Shown in pieces: positions 50,865 to 60,013 of a stretch of 64,000 nucleotides of DNA. Every line of letters begins with the position of its first letter. Within the stretch, counting starts at the first letter, position 1. The stretch covers positions 3,534,001 through 3,598,000 of the forward strand of contig NZ_CP090640.1 in NCBI RefSeq assembly GCF_029633825.1. The letters are read 5' to 3'. This stretch comes from Burkholderia contaminans (GTDB lineage: Bacteria; Pseudomonadota; Gammaproteobacteria; Burkholderiales; Burkholderiaceae). Position numbers and translations under genes: made by a program. The notes under the pieces were generated by a model. The model ran no database searches. It was not told the origin of the DNA and saw nothing but the letters and a program-made list of their open reading frames with translations.

Positions 50865-50907
50865 TCATGAACGCGCATGGATATTGCCCGCTGCGCAGCG
50901 ATGCCGC

Positions 50908-51240
50908 TCAGCGCGACATCATGTTCATGCTGACATTGTGCATCACCCACAGCGTGCCGACGATCAGGATCGCCGCGGTCAACACCGTATAGCTGAACGC
51001 CATCACGTTCCAGCGCTGGCCCGACGAGCCGTTCATGTGCAGGAAGTACACGAGGTGCACGACGATCTGCACGAACGCGAGCACGGCAAGCGCGATCAGC
51101 GACGCGTGCGGCGACAGCACGCCGCCCATCACGAGGCCGAACGACGCGGCCGTGAGCAGCACCGACAGGATGAAACCGGCGACGTAGCCGCCGACACTGC
51201 CGTGCCCTTCTTCGAGTTGAGACGAATGCGAATGGGCCAT
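50908..51240 (-). CDS. cyoD: Cytochrome bo3 ubiquinol oxidase subunit IV
   Basis: A 110-residue protein with three membrane helices and the CyoD hallmarks GSVGGYVAGFILSVLLT and VQIVVHLVYFLHM. It assists assembly of the binuclear centre. Start immediately abuts the cyoC stop (no spacer). Last gene of the operon. Confidence 0.94.
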   Translation of the reverse strand: MAHSHSSQLEEGHGSVGGYVAGFILSVLLTAASFGLVMGGVLSPHASLIALAVLAFVQIVVHLVYFLHMNGSSGQRWNVMAFSYTVLTAAILIVGTLWVMHNVSMNMMSR

Positions 51241-51849
51241 TTAGATCACGCTCGCGAGATAGACAAAGGAAAACACGCAGATCCACACGATGTCGAGGAA
51301 GTGCCAGAAGAGGCTCAGGCACGTCAGGCGTCGCAGGTCGCGATCGGTCAGGTCGCCGCCGCGGAACACGATCTGCCCGGCGAGCACGATCATCCACAGC
51401 AGGCCGGCCGTCACGTGCAGCCCGTGCGTGCCGACCAGCGTGAAGAACGCCGACAGGAACGCGCTGCGCTGCGGGCCGGCGCCCTCCGCGATCAGGTGCG
51501 AGAACTCGCGCAGTTCCATCACGAGAAACGCCGCGCCGAGCACGAACGTCACCGCGAGCCACGCGAGCAGCGCGCCACGCCGCTGCTTGTATGCAGCGAG
51601 CATCGCGAAACCGTACGTGATGCTCGACAGCAGCAGCGCGGCGGTTTCCACCGCGACGCCCGGGATATCGAACAGGTCTTTCGCGGTCGGCCCGCCCGCA
51701 TACTGCTGGCCGAGCACCGCGAACGTCGCGAACAGCGCTGCGAAGATCACGCAGTCGGTCATCAGGTACAGCCAGAACCCGAACACCGAATGCGACGGCG
51801 GATGGTCGTCGTGCTCGAGCAGGGTTGCGCTCAAGGTTTTCTGCAACAT
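51241..51849 (-). CDS. cyoC: Cytochrome bo3 ubiquinol oxidase subunit III
   Basis: A 202-residue, five-helix subunit III; diagnostic segments are [35 protein letters not shown] and [19 protein letters not shown] overlap with cyoB. The ATG at 51849 gives [13 protein letters not shown], and longer upstream frame is antisense to cyoB. Confidence 0.95.
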   Translation of the reverse strand: MLQKTLSATLLEHDDHPPSHSVFGFWLYLMTDCVIFAALFATFAVLGQQYAGGPTAKDLFDIPGVAVETAALLLSSITYGFAMLAAYKQRRGALLAWLAVTFVLGAAFLVMELREFSHLIAEGAGPQRSAFLSAFFTLVGTHGLHVTAGLLWMIVLAGQIVFRGGDLTDRDLRRLTCLSLFWHFLDIVWICVFSFVYLASVI

Positions 51850-53855
51850 CAGTTGGCCTCCAGTTCCACGTCGTCGACGCGCGCAGCCACGCGCTTCGTC
51901 GGCTGCTTGTCTTCGATCTTCCGCACCGTCGACGCGGGGATGTAATAGCCGTCGTTGTCGCGCGAGCTGTAGATCACGAGCGTCGCGACGATCCCGACGA
52001 GCCCGCCGATCGCCATCCACCAGATGTGCCACACCAGCGCGAAGCCGAGCACCAGGCTGAAGATCGCGACGACGAGGCCCGCGCAGGTATTCGACGGCAT
52101 GTGGATGTCGCTAATCGCTGCCGGGTTCGGCCGGCCTTCGCCGTGCGCCTTCATGTCCGCATATGCGTCAAGCGTGCGCACTTGCGGGATCACGGCGAAG
52201 TTGTAGTCGGCCGGCGGCGACGAGGTCGCCCACTCCAGCGTGCGGCCGCCCCACGGATCGCCCGTCGTGTCGCGGTACTCGGGCAGGTTGCGGTTGCGGA
52301 TGCTGACCACCAGTTGCAGCAGCTGGCATGCAATGCCGATCGCGATCAGCACGGCGCCGAACGCGGCGACCAGCAGCCACGGATGCCAGGCCGGGTTGTC
52401 GTAATGGTTGATCCGGCGCGTCATGCCCATGAAGCCGAGCACGTAAAGCGGCACGAACGCAACGTAGAAACCGATCTGCCAGAACCAGAACGCCGCCTTG
52501 CCAAGCTTCTCGTTCAGCTTGAAGCCGAACGCCTTCGGGAACCAGTAGTTGAAGCCCGCGAGGTAGCCGAACAGCACGCCGCCGATGATCACGTTGTGGA
52601 AGTGCGCGATCAGGAACAGGCTGTTGTGCAGCACGAAGTCCGCGCCGGGGATCGCCATCATCACGCCGGTCATGCCGCCGAGCGTGAACGTGACCATGAA
52701 GCCGATCGTCCACAGCACGGGCGTCGTGAATTCGATCCGGCCGCGGTACATCGTGAACAGCCAGTTGAACACCTTCACGCCGGTCGGGATCGCGATGATC
52801 ATCGTCATGATGCCGAAGAACGCGTTCACGTTCGCACCCGAGCCCATCGTGAAGAAGTGGTGCAGCCACACGAGGAACGACAGCACCATGATCGCGCAGG
52901 TCGCGTACACCATCGTCTTGTAGCCGAACAGCGGCTTCCTCGCGAACGTCGAGATGACTTCCGAGAAAATGCCGAACGCCGGCAGGATCAGGATGTACAC
53001 CTCGGGGTGACCCCATGCCCAGATCAGGTTCAGGTACAGCATCGCGTTGCCGCCGGCTTCGTTCGTGAAGAAGTGCATGCCGAGGTAACGGTCGAGGCCG
53101 AGCAGCGCGAGCGTCGCGGTCAGGATCGGGAACGACGCCATGATCAGCACGTTCGTGCAGAGCGCGGTCCACGTGAACACCGGCATCTTCATCAACGTCA
53201 TGCCCGGCGCGCGCATCTTGATGATCGTCACGAAGAAGTTCACGCCGGTCAGCAGCGTGCCGACGCCGGAGATCTGCAGCGCCCACAGGTAGTAGTCGAC
53301 CCCTACCCCCGGACTGAACTGCAGCTCCGACAGCGGCGGATACGCGAGCCAGCCCGTCTGGGCGAATTCGCCGATCACGAGCGAGATGTTGATCAGGATC
53401 GCGCTGACGGCCGTCATCCAGAACGACAGCGAGTTGATGAACGGGAATGCGACGTCGCGCGCGCCGATCTGCAGCGGCACGATCAGGTTCATCAGGCCGA
53501 CCATGAACACCATCGCCATGAAGAAGATCATGATCACGCCGTGTGCCGTGAAGACCTGGTCATAGTGATGCGGCGGCAGGTAGCCGGGCCCGTTGTACGA
53601 GAGCGCGAGCTGCATGCGCATCATGATCGCGTCCGCGAAGCCGCGCAGCAGCATGATCAGCGCGACGATGATGTACATCACGCCGAGTTTCTTGTGGTCG
53701 ACCGTGGTCAGCCATTGCGTCCACAGCCATTTCCACCGGCCGGTGATCGTCAGCGCGGCGAGGATGCCCAGCACGACCAGCCCCATGAAGGCACCGGCCC
53801 CCATGATGATGGGCTGATCGAACGGGATCGCCGAGAGTGTGAGTTTGCCGAACAT
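51849..53855 (-). CDS. cyoB: Cytochrome bo3 ubiquinol oxidase subunit I
   Basis: A 668-residue heme-copper oxidase catalytic subunit of the CyoB type. It shows [14 protein letters not shown] (low-spin heme ligand region), [15 protein letters not shown] (copper-B histidine and tyrosine helix), the paired histidines in [10 protein letters not shown], and HFHNVIIGG. It reduces oxygen to water with ubiquinol electrons while pumping protons. The gene lies 3 bp after cyoA. The length and the C-terminal extra helices are those of bo3 oxidase. Confidence 0.97.
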   Translation of the reverse strand: MFGKLTLSAIPFDQPIIMGAGAFMGLVVLGILAALTITGRWKWLWTQWLTTVDHKKLGVMYIIVALIMLLRGFADAIMMRMQLALSYNGPGYLPPHHYDQVFTAHGVIMIFFMAMVFMVGLMNLIVPLQIGARDVAFPFINSLSFWMTAVSAILINISLVIGEFAQTGWLAYPPLSELQFSPGVGVDYYLWALQISGVGTLLTGVNFFVTIIKMRAPGMTLMKMPVFTWTALCTNVLIMASFPILTATLALLGLDRYLGMHFFTNEAGGNAMLYLNLIWAWGHPEVYILILPAFGIFSEVISTFARKPLFGYKTMVYATCAIMVLSFLVWLHHFFTMGSGANVNAFFGIMTMIIAIPTGVKVFNWLFTMYRGRIEFTTPVLWTIGFMVTFTLGGMTGVMMAIPGADFVLHNSLFLIAHFHNVIIGGVLFGYLAGFNYWFPKAFGFKLNEKLGKAAFWFWQIGFYVAFVPLYVLGFMGMTRRINHYDNPAWHPWLLVAAFGAVLIAIGIACQLLQLVVSIRNRNLPEYRDTTGDPWGGRTLEWATSSPPADYNFAVIPQVRTLDAYADMKAHGEGRPNPAAISDIHMPSNTCAGLVVAIFSLVLGFALVWHIWWMAIGGLVGIVATLVIYSSRDNDGYYIPASTVRKIEDKQPTKRVAARVDDVELEAN

Positions 53856-53858
53856 GCG

Positions 53859-54746
53859 TTACCCCTTCGTGCCGCAGGCGGCGTCCTTCAGGTCGAGGAC
53901 GTGGCCATCGTTGTATTTCGCGATGATGTTGTGGAAGAGCCGCGGATCGACCGACGAGAAGTAACGCACGGGCGCCTTCTCGCTCGGCTGCGCGACGGTG
54001 CCGTACACGGTCGCGTCGAGCCGGTCCGGCGACGCCTTCACCTTCTGCACCCATGCATCGAACTGTTCGCGCGGCTCGGCGAGCGTGCGGAACTTCATGT
54101 CGGAGAAGCCGCGGCCGCTGAAGTTGGCGGACGTGCCCGCATAGTTGCCGGGCTCGTCGGCGATCAGGTGCAGGCGCGTCTGCATGCCGGCCATCGCGTA
54201 CACCTGGCCACCGAGCTGCGGGATGAAGAACGAGTTCATCACCGAATCCGATGTGATGCGGAAGTTCACCGGCGTGCCGACGGGAATCGCGAGCTGGTTC
54301 ACCGACGCGATGCCGAGTTCCGGATAGATGAACAGCCACTTCCAGTCAAGCGCGACGACCTCGACGTCGATCGGCTTCACCGACGACTCGAGCGGCTTGT
54401 AAGGGTCGAGCTCGTGCGTGGTCTTCCACGTGAGCACGCCGAGGAACAGGATGATCAGCGTCGGCACCGTCCAGATCACGACCTCGATCGCGGTCGAGTG
54501 CGACCAGTTCGGCGCGTAGGTGGCGTTGCGGTTCGACGCGCGGTAACGCCACGCGAACCACAGCGTGAGCAGGATCACCGGCACGACGACGATCAGCATC
54601 GCCCAGGTGGACGTCGCGATCAGCGCCTTTTCGGCAGCGCCCACGCTTCCTTTCGGATTTAGTACATCTAAATTACAGCCTGACAGGCTCAAAGCCGCGC
54701 CGATCGACATCAGCGCCACTCCGCCTTTTGAAGCTTTTCTTTTCAT
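53859..54746 (-). CDS. cyoA: Cytochrome bo3 ubiquinol oxidase subunit II
   Basis: A 295-residue lipoprotein with the lipobox L-S-G-C24, two membrane helices ([18 protein letters not shown] and [20 protein letters not shown]) and a periplasmic cupredoxin domain that, as in CyoA, lacks the CuA cysteines. First gene of cyoABCD. ATG at 54746; the in-frame GTG directly before it would add one residue. The 275 bp before it, up to nuoM, should contain the operon promoter. Confidence 0.96.
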   Translation of the reverse strand: MKRKASKGGVALMSIGAALSLSGCNLDVLNPKGSVGAAEKALIATSTWAMLIVVVPVILLTLWFAWRYRASNRNATYAPNWSHSTAIEVVIWTVPTLIILFLGVLTWKTTHELDPYKPLESSVKPIDVEVVALDWKWLFIYPELGIASVNQLAIPVGTPVNFRITSDSVMNSFFIPQLGGQVYAMAGMQTRLHLIADEPGNYAGTSANFSGRGFSDMKFRTLAEPREQFDAWVQKVKASPDRLDATVYGTVAQPSEKAPVRYFSSVDPRLFHNIIAKYNDGHVLDLKDAACGTKG

Positions 54747-55021
54747 CACACAGCCCGAGGGTCATTGAATCCGTTTGCGTATGCCCGATGCGCATTCGAT
54801 CCACGAAAGTGGCCGAATCATACGTCGCGCGAGTGCGATAAAAAATCAGCTAATGCGGCAAATCATCATTGCAGAATCTGCTGTGAGACAGATTGTCGCG
54901 GGGCAATTTCACGCAGCCGGAAGCCGGCCCGGCGCTCCCTGCGCCGGACCTCGACCTGATCGATGTGCGTGCAACGACCGCACCGCCGTGCGGTGCACCC
55001 TGCTCGCGCGGCGTGCCGCGC

Positions 55022-56551
55022 TCAGCCGTGCGTCGACGCCATGTACGACTGCTGCGGCTGCGCGGGGCCGTCCCCGGTCGGCAGCTTCGAATGGCTCGCG
55101 TCTTCGATCAGCCGTCCGACGGTCGGATCGATCGCGTCGGTGAACGGCTTTGGATCGATGCCGACCGCCAGCACCACGAGTGCGAGCGACGTGAACATCA
55201 CGATCTCGCGACGGTTCAGGTCGGCGAGCTTCGCGATCCGCTGGCTCGCGACCTTGCCGAACACGACGCGCTTGAGCATCCACAGCGTGTACGACGCGCT
55301 GAGGATCAGCGTCAGCGCCGCGATCGCGCCGATCCAGAAGTTGAAGCGGATCGCGCCCATGATGACCATGAACTCGCCGACGAACCCCGACGTGCCCGGC
55401 AGGCCGACGTTGGCCATCGCGAACAACACGGTGAAGGTCGCGAAACGCGGCATCACGCCCGCCACACCGCCGTACGCTGCAATCTCGCGCTGCTTCGTGC
55501 GATCGACGAGCACGTTCACGCACAACAGCATCGCGCCCGCGACGAAGCCGTACGACACGAGCTGGACGATCGCGCCTTCGACGCCGATCCGGTTGAACAG
55601 GAACAGCCCGAGCGTGACGATCCCCATGTGCGCGACCGTCGAATACGCGAGCAGCTTGCCGAGATCGGTCTGCGCGAGCGCGATCAGGCTCGCGTAAACG
55701 ATCGCGAACAGCGACAGCGCGATCACGGCCGGCGCGAAGAAGTGGCTCGCATCGGGCGTGACCGGCAGCGCGAAGCGCAGGAACCCGTAGCCGCCGAGCT
55801 TGAGCATCGCAAGCATCAGCGCGGCGCCGGTCGGGCCGTCGGTGTAGACGTCGCTCAGCCACGTGTGGACCGGCCACATCGGCACCTTGACCGCGAACGC
55901 GGCGAAGAAGCCGAGGAACACCAGCAACTGCGGCGCGAAGCCGAGCTGCAGCGTGCGCCATACGGCCATGTCGAACGTATGCGACTGCGCGTACAGGTAC
56001 AGCATCGCCATCAGCAGCAACAGCGAGCCGGCGAACGAGATGAAGAAGAACTTCACGGCCGCGTACACGCGACGCTCGCGCCCCCACGTGCCGATCAGCA
56101 GGTAAAGCGGGATCAGCGTCGCCTCGAAGAAGATGAAGAACAGCAGCCCGTCCTGTGCAACGAATACGCCGACCATCAGCCCCGACAGGATCAGGAAGGA
56201 CGCGTAGTACTGCGCGACGCGTACCGTGACCGACTCCCACGACGCCACCACCACCACGAGTGTCGTGAACGCGGTCAGCACGACGAGCCACAGCGACGCG
56301 CCGTCGATGCCGACCCGCCATCCGGAATTGAATGCCGCCAGCCAGTTGCGGCTTTCGACGAACTGCATCGCGGCCGAATGCGCATCGAAACCGGCAACCA
56401 GCGGCACGACTGCCGCAAGCCCCACCAGCGCGCCGGCGAGCGCGATCAACCGCGTACGCCGTGGATGATGGTCGGAACCGGCGCGCAGCAGGCACGCGCC
56501 GAACAGGATCGGAGCCCAGATGGCCAGGCTCAGGAAGGGGAAATCATGCAT
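55022..56551 (-). CDS. NuoM-like proton-translocating subunit (orphan)
   Basis: A 509-residue multi-helix antiporter-like protein of complex I family. It carries SGLMVGVFVAQDGLLFFIFFEATLIPLYLLIG (helix with the catalytic glutamate), VKFFFISFAGSLLLL and the lysine helix KVPMWPVHTWLSDVYTDGPT, matching NuoM. No other nuo gene is nearby; the neighbours are cyoABCD and a glycosyltransferase. A solitary copy may act in a different complex or be a paralogue. It could be an antiporter-like subunit, but its function here is unproven. Confidence 0.85.
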   Translation of the reverse strand: MHDFPFLSLAIWAPILFGACLLRAGSDHHPRRTRLIALAGALVGLAAVVPLVAGFDAHSAAMQFVESRNWLAAFNSGWRVGIDGASLWLVVLTAFTTLVVVVASWESVTVRVAQYYASFLILSGLMVGVFVAQDGLLFFIFFEATLIPLYLLIGTWGRERRVYAAVKFFFISFAGSLLLLMAMLYLYAQSHTFDMAVWRTLQLGFAPQLLVFLGFFAAFAVKVPMWPVHTWLSDVYTDGPTGAALMLAMLKLGGYGFLRFALPVTPDASHFFAPAVIALSLFAIVYASLIALAQTDLGKLLAYSTVAHMGIVTLGLFLFNRIGVEGAIVQLVSYGFVAGAMLLCVNVLVDRTKQREIAAYGGVAGVMPRFATFTVLFAMANVGLPGTSGFVGEFMVIMGAIRFNFWIGAIAALTLILSASYTLWMLKRVVFGKVASQRIAKLADLNRREIVMFTSLALVVLAVGIDPKPFTDAIDPTVGRLIEDASHSKLPTGDGPAQPQQSYMASTHG

Positions 56552-57009
56552 GTCAACAAGGCCTTGATGAAGTCGCGCACTGCATCGGGGACAGGCGAGA
56601 CGAAAGGATCGAAATCAAATCGACAGGTAGATTTCGTGAATCGCCAGTGTTGGCAAAATGTAAAGCGGCATCAACGGAAAACTTGACGCCGCTCAAACGC
56701 GATCGGGTTAACCAGCATAAGGCGATTGATTATTTTCTGCAGCGCAGCAGAGCGCCGTTTTTCAGTGCGAGCCTATACCGCTGATTCTTATGTGTAATTT
56801 TTTGTATTACCCGATGAGGCCGATCGCAAAAATCGACGCAGTGCCGCATTTTTGATGGCGGCGCGTTATTTCTGAGGGTCGGAGGGCGCTAATTGAAGCA
56901 TGGCAGGACAGCGAACGAGCGGCTCTCGATCCTTACATTAAATCTTTCATTTTCAATACAAATGGCGTTGCCTTGCGCAGGCCGTACGACGGGCCGCACC
57001 GGCTCGCCC
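56552..57009. other. Intergenic region between the NuoM-like gene and the glycosyltransferase gene
   Basis: No convincing gene. The stretch 56590-56960 is AT-richer than the flanks, with several short A/T runs; it should hold the promoter of the NuoM-like gene (minus strand). It also holds the downstream end of the glycosyltransferase gene. I see no tRNA, repeat or strong terminator. Confidence 0.5.
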
Positions 57010-58398
57010 CTACCGCTGACGGCTCAGGCGATCCCAGATGCGCATCGTCACCGCGCGATAGTGATTGTGTTGCGCGGGAAAATGGACGAAGCGGCTGTCG
57101 CGCGTGGCATAGACCGGCGACGCCGCGAGTGTCATCGCATCGACGATATAGCGCGCGTCGATCATGCCGGACTGCAGCAACTCCACATAGATCGCCTGCT
57201 GGTCGCCGCCGCTCGCATAGACCGACGAACGATCGCCGAAACTCTCGATGCGGGCACAGATGCGCTCGACCAGGTCGCGCATCGGCGCCACGTTGCGCAC
57301 GCCGATCATGCACGAATTGATTGCCCATGCCGTGTGATCGGTACCGATCACGAAGTCGCGGCCGTCGATCGTACTGTCGATGGCCTGACGCTGGTCGATC
57401 GCCAGAATGTCCGCGTCGACCCAGAAGACGAACGCGTGATGCGGCAGATGTTCGCGAATCAGATGCAGCTTCGCCCAATTCGCACCGATGCCGTCCGGCA
57501 GAAATGCGGGAGGTTCGCGATACGTGTGATACGCGTAACCTTGCCGCGTGCAGTAGCGAGCGAAATTCTCCTCGTGCAGATCGCCATATCCCGCGATATG
57601 CGACGTATGCAGGCTCACGAACGCAATCGGGGCCTGCGGATTCACGTGCCGCTCCGCACCGCGCTTACTCTGTTGCGCGGCACGCCAGTCGTCCATTGCG
57701 TGCGGGCGATCGCCGCGCTGGTATCGCTCGGCATCGTCGACGAGCGCCGCCACATAGCGGAAATCGTAGTCGGCAGCCGGCGCCCAGACGTCCTCCACTT
57801 GCCGCCACTCGGGCGCCTGGTGCGCCACGAGCGGCCGGGCGCCTGCGATCGAATCGATCGCGAGCCCGTCGCCCCAGATCGTCTGGACCGATGCGAAATG
57901 ACCGTTCGTAAGCGGCATATCGAACGGCAGCGGCGCAAAGTGCTCGGCCAGCAGCGTCGCCTCGCACGCGTGCCGCCGCTCCGGGAGGTACATCGCCCAT
58001 TTGCCCAGCTCGACCACCAGCTTGCGCAACTGCTCACGCACGCCGGGCACGTTGCGGAAGATCATGCCGCTCGCAGCGGGCAGCGCCGACTTCGGCGTCT
58101 GCGTCGTGACGATTGCATCGTAACCCTGCGCGACATCCTGCAGCGCGTGCGGATCGAACACGACGGAAAACGGGTCGAGCACGAGCAGCAACGCGTCCGG
58201 CTCCATCGCGACGAGCTGCGCGGCGATCACGTGGTACTTGTGCAGAATCGGCTGGCGCTCGCCATACACGTGCATGCCGTCGACCGTCACATGCCGGTAG
58301 CCGTGCAGTTGCGCATAGCGCGCGTGGTTGTCGACAAGTCCGTCGACAGGCCGATGAGAAAGGACCGTCAGAACTGAATGCGGGCTGGCCAAGCGCAT
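57010..58398 (-). CDS. Two-domain glycosyltransferase-like protein (GMA12/MNN10-type)
   Basis: A 462-residue protein with two similar halves. The C-terminal half (from ~257) has the fold expected of GT34-type galactosyltransferases: HEENFARYCTRQGYAYHTY, WAKLHLIREHLPH, the metal/nucleotide motif D328-A-D330 in FWVDADILAID, NSCMIGVRN and GGDQQAIYVELL. The N-terminal half (1-190) shows the same order (HARYAQLHGYRHV, HKYHVIAAQL, VLDPFSVVFD, SGMIFRNV) but the DxD reads DPF and the GDQ motif is lost. No signal peptide or helix. The acceptor is unknown. It lies last before the putative island end. Confidence 0.75.
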   Translation of the reverse strand: MRLASPHSVLTVLSHRPVDGLVDNHARYAQLHGYRHVTVDGMHVYGERQPILHKYHVIAAQLVAMEPDALLLVLDPFSVVFDPHALQDVAQGYDAIVTTQTPKSALPAASGMIFRNVPGVREQLRKLVVELGKWAMYLPERRHACEATLLAEHFAPLPFDMPLTNGHFASVQTIWGDGLAIDSIAGARPLVAHQAPEWRQVEDVWAPAADYDFRYVAALVDDAERYQRGDRPHAMDDWRAAQQSKRGAERHVNPQAPIAFVSLHTSHIAGYGDLHEENFARYCTRQGYAYHTYREPPAFLPDGIGANWAKLHLIREHLPHHAFVFWVDADILAIDQRQAIDSTIDGRDFVIGTDHTAWAINSCMIGVRNVAPMRDLVERICARIESFGDRSSVYASGGDQQAIYVELLQSGMIDARYIVDAMTLAASPVYATRDSRFVHFPAQHNHYRAVTMRIWDRLSRQR

Positions 58399-58544
58399 TA
58401 CCCCAAGTCACATCGAACGATAGGCGATATGTAACCCACTATCGCCGCTCAAGTCGAGTACTCATCGCGTGACCGGCCGCCTCGTCCGGCGGGCGGACGC
58501 GATCCGGCCGCATCGTGTGCCCGGTGCGTGACAGGCCCGAAAAA

Positions 58545-58580
58545 GAAAAAGCCCCGCAAGTCCGAGAACTTGCGGGGCTT
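58545..58580. terminator. Bidirectional terminator at the island edge
   Basis: Perfect 13-bp arms AAGCCCCGCAAGT / ACTTGCGGGGCTT with a 6-base loop, A-run on the left. Placed where the terminator of a minus-strand tRNA would lie, since the tRNA-like sequence follows at 58593. Confidence 0.85.
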
Positions 58581-58592
58581 TGTCACCGCTTT

Positions 58593-58607
58593 TGGCGGAG
58601 ACGGAGG
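58593..58607 (-). other. Candidate attachment site: 3' end of a tRNA gene (partial)
   Basis: On the minus strand the sequence reads CCTCCGTCTCCGCCA, which looks like the end of a serine-type tRNA (acceptor CGTCTCC, discriminator G, encoded CCA) followed by a terminator. The rest of the tRNA is missing here. Partial duplicated 3' ends of this kind are what P4-type integrases leave at one boundary of an island. A 7-bp inverted repeat (TTGGCGG / CCGCCAA, 58592-58614) overlaps it, so a chance hairpin is the alternative. Confidence 0.45.
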
Positions 58608-58620
58608 CCGCCAAATCAGT

Positions 58621-58656
58621 ATCCAACGGCATCCACACCAATCCAAATACTATCCA
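58621..58656. repeat. Phased ATCCA motifs inside the island edge
   Basis: ATCCA occurs at 58621, 58631, 58641 and 58652, a spacing of 10, 10 and 11 bp, about one helical turn. A fifth is at 58706. The set lies between the candidate att site and the integrase gene, where arm-type integrase or regulator sites would be expected. Confidence 0.5.
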
Positions 58657-58755
58657 ATAAATCAAACACTTGCATCGCCAAATAGTTCAATTTACGCTTA
58701 TGACATCCAATGCCTTCCAACGCTTAACGATGGGCCCACTGATGGGCCAGAACCG

Positions 58756-59949
58756 ATGCTAACCGACAAGCAAGCCAAAACACTCAAGCCAACCGACAAA
58801 CCGGTCTTCGACGGAAAAGTAACCGGACTACTCCTCTCTCCAACGAAGTCGGGCTGCAAATGGATCTTACGTTTCACCAGCCCCGTGACCCGCAAGCGTC
58901 GGGACGCTGGGCTCGGCACCTACCCAGAAATCTCGATCGCTGAGGCTCGGGACAAAGCGCTTGCCATGCGCAAGCTCATCGATAACGGAGAAGATCCGAT
59001 CGACCAGCGAAACCGAGATCGGGAAGTAGCTGCTGTCGCCGCCGCGGCTCTTACGTTCGAAAAGGCCGCACGCCAAGTTCACGAAGAACTGAAACCTGGC
59101 TGGAAGAATGAGAAGCACGCCGCGCAATGGATCAGCACGCTCGAAACCTACGTCTTCCCCAAGCTCGGCAATCGCAAGCTCGACGCGATTAGTCCCGGCG
59201 ACTGCGCAGACGTCCTGCGCCCGATCTGGCTGACGAAGGCTGAGACAGCCAGTCGCACACGCCAACGCATGCATGCGGTCATGCAGTGGGCTTGGGCGCA
59301 TGGTCATATCGCAGCAAACCCCGTCGCCGTCGTCGACCACATCCTCCCAAAACAGTCGACCAAAGCGGAACACCAACCGGCCATGCCCTGGCGCCTAGTC
59401 CCCAAATTCGTCGCGCACCATCTTGCAAAACACGAGCCTACGGATAGCACTCGTGCAGCCTTGCTGTTCCTGATACTCACCGCGACCCGAAGCGGCGAAG
59501 TTCGCGGCGCGACATGGGATGAATTCGACATATTTGGACATGTTTGGATCATCCCCGCTGCACGCATGAAAGCAAAGGAACCGCATCGCGTCCCGCTGTC
59601 TGAGAAGGCGCTGAAACTCATCAAGACTCTCCGACAGCACCAACTACACGAAACACTTGTCTTTCCGTCCCCGCGCGAAAAATTACTGAGCGACATGGCT
59701 CTAACCGCTCTTCTCCGCCGCGTTAAAGCCGAGAGTGATACATCCGGCCGCGTAGCAACTGCCCACGGGTTCCGTTCCAGTTTTCGGGATTGGGCCAGCG
59801 AACATGGCTACGCCCGCGATCTTGCCGAACGTGCGCTGGCTCACACCGTAAAGAATCAAGTCGAGGCCGCTTACCACCGTACCGATCTACTAGAACAGAG
59901 ACGCCCCCTGATGGAGGCATGGGCCGAGCACGTCATATCAGCGGGTTAA
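58756..59949 (+). CDS. P4-type tyrosine integrase
   Basis: A 397-residue site-specific recombinase. Its N-terminal domain MLTDKQAKTLKPTDKPVFDG is the arm-binding DUF4102-type domain, and FPKLGNRKLDAISPGDCADVL begins the core-binding domain. The catalytic residues are R245 (ATRSGEVRG), H337 and R340 (HGFRSSFRDW), H363 (LAHT) and the nucleophile Y373 (AAYHRTD). The start is ATG 58756, since the family N-terminus begins there; upstream in-frame sequence crosses the terminator and att-like region. It inserts elements into tRNA genes. Intact by sequence. Confidence 0.92.
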   Translation: MLTDKQAKTLKPTDKPVFDGKVTGLLLSPTKSGCKWILRFTSPVTRKRRDAGLGTYPEISIAEARDKALAMRKLIDNGEDPIDQRNRDREVAAVAAAALTFEKAARQVHEELKPGWKNEKHAAQWISTLETYVFPKLGNRKLDAISPGDCADVLRPIWLTKAETASRTRQRMHAVMQWAWAHGHIAANPVAVVDHILPKQSTKAEHQPAMPWRLVPKFVAHHLAKHEPTDSTRAALLFLILTATRSGEVRGATWDEFDIFGHVWIIPAARMKAKEPHRVPLSEKALKLIKTLRQHQLHETLVFPSPREKLLSDMALTALLRRVKAESDTSGRVATAHGFRSSFRDWASEHGYARDLAERALAHTVKNQVEAAYHRTDLLEQRRPLMEAWAEHVISAG

Positions 59950-60013
59950 AGAGGTAATGCCTCCTCCACGGGACAAAATACTTCGCTGCGGTGCAGCCCG
60001 GCCAGCCGGCGAG

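Larger units (their letters stand above)
58399..58755. other. Intergenic region at the junction of chromosome and putative island
   Basis: Contains, in order, the upstream region of the glycosyltransferase gene, a strong terminator (58545-58580), a tRNA-3'-end-like sequence (58593-58607), a set of spaced ATCCA motifs (58621-58656) and AT-rich DNA leading into the integrase gene. No ORF here appears real. Confidence 0.6.

Noticed and set aside
51825..54662. Long plus-strand open frame antisense to cyoABCD
   Set aside because: Antisense frame of four confidently identified oxidase genes, with biased residues and no motif.
58528..58755. Longer N-terminus for the integrase
   Set aside because: The in-frame extension crosses the terminator arm, the att-like sequence and the phased motifs; the family N-terminus starts at 58756.
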